Assembly (NCBI GenBank): GCA_024362935.1
Contig: JANCRA010000007.1
Location: forward strand, 19,989,003 to 20,053,002
DNA: 64,000 nt
From: Setophaga petechia
Taxonomy: Eukaryota; Chordata; Aves; Passeriformes; Parulidae
Direction of reading: 5' to 3'
Position numbers and translations under genes: made by a program. Below the pieces are notes generated by a model that did no database searches, was not told the DNA's origin, and saw nothing but the letters and a program-made list of their open reading frames with translations. Shown here in pieces: positions 59,501 through 64,000 of the stretch. Numbering within the stretch: position 1 is the stretch's first letter; each line of letters starts with the position of its first letter.

Positions 59501-61450
59501 AACTTCCTTACTAAGCAACTGTAGGTGTTTTTAAATGATGCAGGAAGAATGAATTTGGAGAGACTGACCATTCCAAGGGGATAGTCTGCTTCTTCAGAAA
59601 GTCCTGAAGAGACCTCCCATTGTCACTAAAGAATGTGGCCTGAACCATTCCCAGGACATAAGATACTCAAAAACACCTCAAGTGAGGCCACACTGACCAG
59701 AACTAAGACTCACCTCCTGCTGTGGTGCCAACATCCTTAAACAACACAAGGCAAACAAGTTTTTGAGGACTTAATCATCAGCGGACTCTAACTTGTAAGG
59801 GGCTTGCAGTCAGCCTAAACAACAAGAAATCTTGCACTAGCAGTGGACTACTACACCAATTCAGAAACTTGATAATCCTGCTTTGGACATGGAAACAGTC
59901 TAATATTCACTGAAAGTGACTGCAAAACAGCCTAACAGTTGGAATTCATGTTGAGCTCTTACAGCATTCTTTATCCCCCTCAGAATCCTGGTCATATGGT
60001 ATGTGAGGATATTGATGATGGGAGGGTATTTACAGAGAAAAAACCCTCTTGTACAGCAGAAATGGATGCCTGGGAGGTCAAAATGAAGAACACAGAGCCA
60101 AGGACTGCAGTCAATGGCAGCTGGTGATTCAGTATGAGAGCTCCCTGGACTGAAGCACAGACAGAAAAGCAGCTGTAACCTGCCATACCCAGTAGCCATC
60201 CCTCTCCCTCAAGACCACGTAAAAAGTTAGGGACAGAAGGGCCAGACCCACCAGTCAAGTAAATCATTCACACTGTCTTGGTGACTCTGTTCTGGGACAA
60301 TCAGATTAGTCTCTTTTTCACAGAAAATAAATGAAAATATGTCCCAATACAGACAGATGCACAACAGACAACTGTCTCCTGAATGCTTTTTCTCTTCAAC
60401 ATGGTTTGTACAACAGCTTCAATGCTTCTGCAATCAATTTTTGAAGAGTCTAGTGCAAAACTTCACATTTACATCAGCTTCTGGAGTTCCCTGCAAAGGC
60501 TATTTTTAAATCTTTGGGAATCTGAGACCTACTCATCTCATGAATTGCCTTTCTTTAAATGGCACACTCACAGAATTGAAATCAAAAGCTTGCTGGTATT
60601 ATTATGTTCCCACACATTGTCTCTCCCCCGTGCTCCAAGAGTCTTCCAGACTCTTGACTTCAGTCTGTTTGAAGATTAATACAAAGGGAAGGGAACCTGA
60701 ATCAAATCTCCAGCCTGTATGGCTTCATATCTGGTTTCCAATAGGTAACCAGTTTGCAAGTGCCTGTAGTGTCAGGCTTCTAGGTTGTCATAACATATCC
60801 TCAGTTGATTATAAAGCATCTGATCATCACAGCCATAGTCTAAAGAAACTCCTCCTTTACTAAAAACATCCTGCACAGCAATACTTCAGTAGAATACCCA
60901 GCAAGTAGAATACCCTTCCCTCCCCACTCCATGTTCTCAGCAATGTCACAAATTAACAAATGTGAATTGATTCTGTTGCTCCTAATCAGTTAGGATGGAC
61001 AAAAAAAAGTTCTTTTCCCAGTAAGTTTTAATACATGGGCTGTCACGATGTTTTTCCAAAGTACCTCCCACTGAACCCATTTGAACTGCTCACGTACCGT
61101 TCTAAAGTCTTCCTCAAACTTGTAAGCTCCACCTCCCGTGGCACAGAGTGTAGTGTGCAAGCTGGAGAAGTTCTTTTCACTGCCCATCTGTATGAACCTG
61201 TGCATGGCACAGCTGGGGAAGCGGATGAAGTGCAGGTTTCCTTTGCGTCCACACATAGTCAAATTTTTCAGTTCCAGGTGCACATCGCGAATGCCAGTTT
61301 TACCATAGGCTGTGTTGGAGGTCAAGTATTTCCTAATGCTTTTCAGGTTTTCCACCTCCTCCTGCTCCTCCTCTGCAGTAATGTCCTTAGGTTCAAAGTA
61401 GACCAGTTTAACCAACGTTCCACCGATATCCATTCCAAACCATGGGAATG
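44493..61450 (-). CDS. PANK1: PANK1 shared catalytic-core exons (5' exon not in window)
   Basis: Pantothenate kinase 1 phosphorylates pantothenate with ATP in the cytosol, the rate-setting and acetyl-CoA-inhibited first step of coenzyme A synthesis. Six exons (353+254+177+124+126+60 nt) join in phase into the whole catalytic core ending ...LKMTDDQ-stop, against 373 residues for the human beta isoform. Visible hallmarks: [12 protein letters not shown] (nucleotide-binding loop), [15 protein letters not shown], the catalytic Glu in KLDELDCL (codon 52473-52471, equivalent to Glu138 of PANK3), [13 protein letters not shown] and SLGGGTFLG. Residues before AFPWFG come from isoform-specific first exons that I did not find, so the gene is cut by the window edge. 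It hosts mir-107. Confidence 0.97.
44553..45142 (-). other. PANK1 last coding intron
   Basis: GT-AG intron of 590 bp (GTAAGG donor). No other element is recognised in it. Confidence 0.9.
45143..45268 (-). CDS. PANK1: PANK1 exon 6
   Basis: Found by reading the minus strand: acceptor TTTTACAG|AATATC, donor CATGAG|GTAAGG. It encodes [20 protein letters not shown] and [20 protein letters not shown] then HE, 42 codons, nearly identical to human PANK1. Confidence 0.96.
46337..46450 (+). repeat. 38-bp minisatellite, three identical copies
   Basis: Units 46337-46374, 46375-46412 and 46413-46450 begin CTGTGTCACAGCCCAGGGGA and are identical by eye. The unit is far richer in G+C than the surrounding intron. 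Perfect copies suggest a recent and probably length-variable array. Confidence 0.96.
47297..47340 (+). repeat. TATAGC-rich cryptic simple repeat
   Basis: AGCTATAGTATAGCATAGC then TATAATATAGC and TTTAATATAGC follow each other: an imperfect repeat of TATAGC-type words in the mir-107 host intron. Confidence 0.7.
48266..48347 (-). ncRNA. MIR107: mir-107 precursor hairpin
   Basis: The minus strand carries the vertebrate mir-107 hairpin. The 3p arm, starting AGCAGCAUUGUACAGGGCUA, occupies 48299-48277 and is identical to the human mature miRNA over its 23 nt. The 5p arm, starting AGCUUCUUUACAGUGUUGCC, occupies about 48336-48311, and the loop differs little from human. The hairpin lies in the same PANK1 intron and strand as in mammals, so it is expected to be made from the PANK1 primary transcript. 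Members of the miR-103/107 family target metabolic and Dicer messages, as known from mammals. Precursor ends are approximate. Confidence 0.98.
48277..48299 (-). ncRNA. MIR107: Mature miR-107-3p
   Basis: A 23-nt product with seed GCAGCAU. It matches miR-107 rather than miR-103, which ends in UGA where this ends in UCA. Confidence 0.96.
50019..50142 (-). CDS. PANK1: PANK1 exon 5
   Basis: The acceptor is CTCACACAG|CTTTGG and the donor AACGAG|GTAAGT. The exon encodes [20 protein letters not shown] followed by [20 protein letters not shown] and NE. The 124 nt exon is 1 + 41 codons and ends in phase 0. Confidence 0.96.
50143..50536 (-). other. PANK1 intron between exons 4 and 5
   Basis: Intron of 394 bp with a GTGTGTG donor and CTCACACAG acceptor. 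Nothing else is visible. Confidence 0.9.
50537..50713 (-). CDS. PANK1: PANK1 exon 4
   Basis: The acceptor is TTTTGCAG|CCTTGG and the donor CCTCCAG|GTGTGTG. The exon encodes [20 protein letters not shown], then the helix of [19 protein letters not shown] and [17 protein letters not shown]. It carries the Gly-rich loop used for substrate and acetyl-CoA binding in this family. The donor is the weak GTGTGT form. Confidence 0.97.
50714..52249 (-). other. PANK1 intron between exons 3 and 4
   Basis: GT-AG intron of 1.5 kb with a GTAAAT donor. No other element is recognised. Confidence 0.9.
52250..52503 (-). CDS. PANK1: PANK1 exon 3
   Basis: The acceptor is TTTTACAG|ATGGC and the donor TCCAG|GTAAAT. 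The exon encodes [20 protein letters not shown], with the catalytic Glu, then [20 protein letters not shown] and [20 protein letters not shown]. Human has RM-IAD where this gene reads RT-MAD at the junction. The leading ATG is an internal Met codon, not a start. Confidence 0.97.
52504..61097 (-). other. PANK1 intron between exons 2 and 3
   Basis: GT-AG intron of 8.6 kb (GTACGT donor, CTTTTACAG acceptor). Apart from a 16-base T run at 53962-53977, I see no repeat, RNA gene or exon in it. Confidence 0.85.
53962..53977 (+). repeat. 16-base poly(T) run
   Basis: Uninterrupted T run on the plus strand, which is an A run on the PANK1 strand. It has no recognisable retroelement body beside it. Confidence 0.9.
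61098..61450 (-). CDS. PANK1: PANK1 exon 2 (first shared exon)
   Basis: The acceptor is TTGTTCTTAG|CATTCCC and the donor AGAACG|GTACGTGAG. The exon encodes [20 protein letters not shown], the [10 protein letters not shown] acidic helix, [15 protein letters not shown], and [15 protein letters not shown]. It holds the first nucleotide-binding loop. The first two bases complete a codon begun in an upstream exon. Confidence 0.97.
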
Positions 61451-64000
61451 CTAAGAACAAGGGGTTAGGGAGGAAAAAAGAGAACGTCATTATAAATAGA
61501 CAGGGTAGACAAGTCACTTAAATCATTTGCTGAATGACAATTCAGTGCAGTCACAGTAGCAGTATCAATTCCTGAGAACTGGGAGTCATGCCCGACTCAT
61601 ATGCTTTAAACACATCTCTAGGTTAAGCCTTCATAAACCCTCACTTAAGAGAAAGAATAAGGAAAATCTCAAAAATATTCCTGTATGAAAAAGCAGGCTT
61701 TAATAAAATCTTTTTACTCTTCAGTCACCACCTCTTGACAGAGCACATCTACTGCATTTCACCCAACCAGCACCAATGGGTGAGAAATGAAACAAAATTG
61801 TATTTCACCCAATTGGCTCCAATTCTGCTAAGACTTAAGGGGACAAGGAGGAAGAAGAAACAACAAAACAAACAGGAGGAGATTTCCCAAGTCATATTCC
61901 CACTGTGTAACATCTACAATTACCTTTCCAAGCTCAGTCAGAATTTCCACTGTCACAAGGCTGTGTCTGAAGAGGAGCAATACAGAGCTCCCATTATGCT
62001 GGAGGCCTCCAGACTCCAACCCACCAGAACCAGCAGCTGTGTTGGACTGCAACACTTGTATATAGCAGCCAAAAGTGAGCTGGCTTATGTTCAGTGCTTA
62101 CCACTGACAGGCCTGTCCTTTGAGTGCAGACTCCCTTTGCTGGTATATGTGTTAGTCCATCACATAATTATATAAGAAACACCACTATTTGTTTCTCAGC
62201 TTGCCACAGCTGGCCTCGGCCTTCCAAAATCTTCGTTTTGGTAATAGCAGGAGAAAATTACTATGCAGAACACCCAATAGAAGACAGTAACTGAATCAAG
62301 CTGGTCTACCTGTTCCACTTATATATATACATACATACATTTTAAATAGTAAGCCAAGTAACTTTATGAAAGAGTAAGAATTGAGAACACAAAATCTATA
62401 CACAGGTACTGCAGATGGAGGGAGCTAGCAATGTTTCTTAGAAAAATTAAATTATAAGTACTGAGGATATGATTAACATCTAAGACACTCTTCTAAAATA
62501 GCAGTCACAGTCACCTTCCTGCTTTTCAGGGAGAATCAGGCGGACTTGCTAGAAAAATGATTCTACCAACTAGGGCATCCCAACTTAGTGTTGTACAAAC
62601 TTGAAACCAAATACCATATGCATAGCTAATTTTTCTGCCAGTGAACCTAAAAATAAACAACGTGGGGCAAACACTTTAATAAGCATAGGAAGTACTTCTC
62701 ACACTGTCCTTCCTCATGTGATCACAGATCACGATTAAGTTACTCATCTTCAGGCTGAAAGAGATTTAGTCTTTTTTTCTTATGCTGTCAACATCAGCTG
62801 GCTGAATAATTTGAAAGTCTAAATTCTCCAATTTTTAATATGCCTTCCCTGCCCAAACCAATCCTTAAATGTCAGACATTTAAACAGTTATTTCACTTCA
62901 TTGCTGTATGCCAAGAAATTGAATCATCAGTTTCTCCTCCCAGTTCCCCATGGACAAGGCAGGTATAATGCATAAACTCCAATGAAGTAGCTGTTATCTG
63001 TTGTAAGGTCTAATTTGTTCCCATGCTATGCAAGCTGCAAAAGACAGTGAAATTAAGTCTAATTTGAGGTTTATCATGCTATGCAGATACATGAGAGTTC
63101 TCTGAAATGGGAAGAATTCAAAGCAAGTGTGTTTAAAACAGGCTTTATTTAAAGAAGAAAAATATGTTATGGACTAACCTGCAACTCAAACACTTGGGAA
63201 AGTACAAGGTAAGTATTTATGTGAAAGCTGTCTCATCCACACTGCACAACATTGCAATGCAGTGGAGCTCAGGCTGCCAGTCTCATTAGTGATTTACACA
63301 AATCTTTAATAAAGCAACTGAGAACTTTAATTACCTGTCCCACTGGAACAGTAAAGCCTCCTCCTCAGATGTATCTTAACTATGCAAGCAGGAAGTTTCA
63401 TTTTCAAAGCAGCATGGCTGGACTATGCAATACAGAACTCCTGTAGCTAAGTATAAGTCATTTTCCACTATTTTGCACTAAGGGCATAAAACCTCCTCCA
63501 CTCTACCTACACCAACATTTGTTTGAAAACCATAGTGTAGATTTCATCTTTAAAAGAGGCAAGAAGTGTTCCATCCTCCCATCAAACACAAGCCCAGCAA
63601 TAAAAGTGTTAAAGTAAGCACTAACAGCTGAGAGTTATTCATAAATGACTGCCAAGACATTTCACTTTACATCTTAACATTTTAAAGAGTTATAACCAAG
63701 TAATTCACAAAGAATAAGTACTGTAGAAAACAACTATGAAGTTTCTTCAACTCTGCATAATTCTTGGGATAGCTACACATAATGCTTGCATTTATAAAGT
63801 GAGCACTAATACCAGGACACATTTCTTTTTTAGTTGATTCTCTCTGTGAATCTAAGTTCCTTTCATTTTGTTGTGAGCCAAATGGACTGCTGCAGAAAGA
63901 AAGGAACTTTGCTTTCAGAACACCAGCAGTTTTCTTCAGTTTTCTTCAGCACAAATAAAGAGCCCAAGATCAGACTACAAAACCAGATATTTCAGTTATG
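61451..64000 (-). other. PANK1 5' intron (continues beyond window)
   Basis: Sequence upstream of the first shared exon. I looked for a beta-type first exon encoding a MKLINGKKQ-like start on the minus strand and saw none, and no CpG island occurs here. A 146-codon plus-strand frame (61735-62175) has no family resemblance. Confidence 0.7.

Noticed and set aside
61735..62175. 146-codon plus-strand open frame in a PANK1 intron
   Set aside because: No family resemblance and no exon signals; treated as chance.
1..64000. CRISPR arrays, operons, phage or plasmid genes, IFIT-family exons
   Set aside because: None were seen; the window is vertebrate intron and exon sequence throughout.

Overview
This is a vertebrate nuclear genomic window, most likely from a bird and plausibly a songbird. 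The basis is long introns with GT-AG junctions, low recognisable repeat density, short spacing between genes, and exons that read as avian-like copies of two human 10q23.31 neighbours. The species call is inference. I found no prokaryotic, viral or plasmid gene.

Two protein-coding genes lie on the minus strand, so both read from high to low coordinates. SLC16A12 (MCT12, a creatine-type transporter of the monocarboxylate transporter family) has its complete coding sequence in six exons between 14577 (ATG) and 5629 (stop), 490 codons before the stop, with all exon phases matching. PANK1 (pantothenate kinase 1, the first step of coenzyme A synthesis) has its six shared catalytic-core exons between 61450 and the stop at 44493. 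Its isoform-specific first exon(s) were not found and should lie beyond 64000. miR-107 sits on the same strand in the PANK1 intron between 50019 and 45268, at 48266-48347, as in other vertebrates. The order PANK1 (with mir-107) then SLC16A12, same strand, matches the human locus.

Layout: 1-5628 is the 3' flank and probable 3' UTR of SLC16A12, with a degenerate CCAAT-bearing repeat at the left edge. 5629-14577 holds the SLC16A12 coding exons. 14600-15022 is a GC-rich 5' segment with three ~125 bp tandem units, each carrying a splice-acceptor-like sequence on the minus strand. 15023-33335 has no recognisable exon and is probably SLC16A12 5' intron. 33336-33760 is a CpG island, the best candidate for the SLC16A12 promoter and non-coding first exon. 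33761-42600 is intergenic. 42700-44492 is the PANK1 3' UTR and end. 44493-61450 holds the PANK1 exons with mir-107, and 61451-64000 is PANK1 intron.

I saw no convincing undescribed gene system. The least-explained structures are two near-perfect short-loop inverted repeats (13136-13184 and 42777-42818, the second beside a PANK1 poly(A) signal) and the acceptor-bearing tandem repeat at the SLC16A12 start exon.
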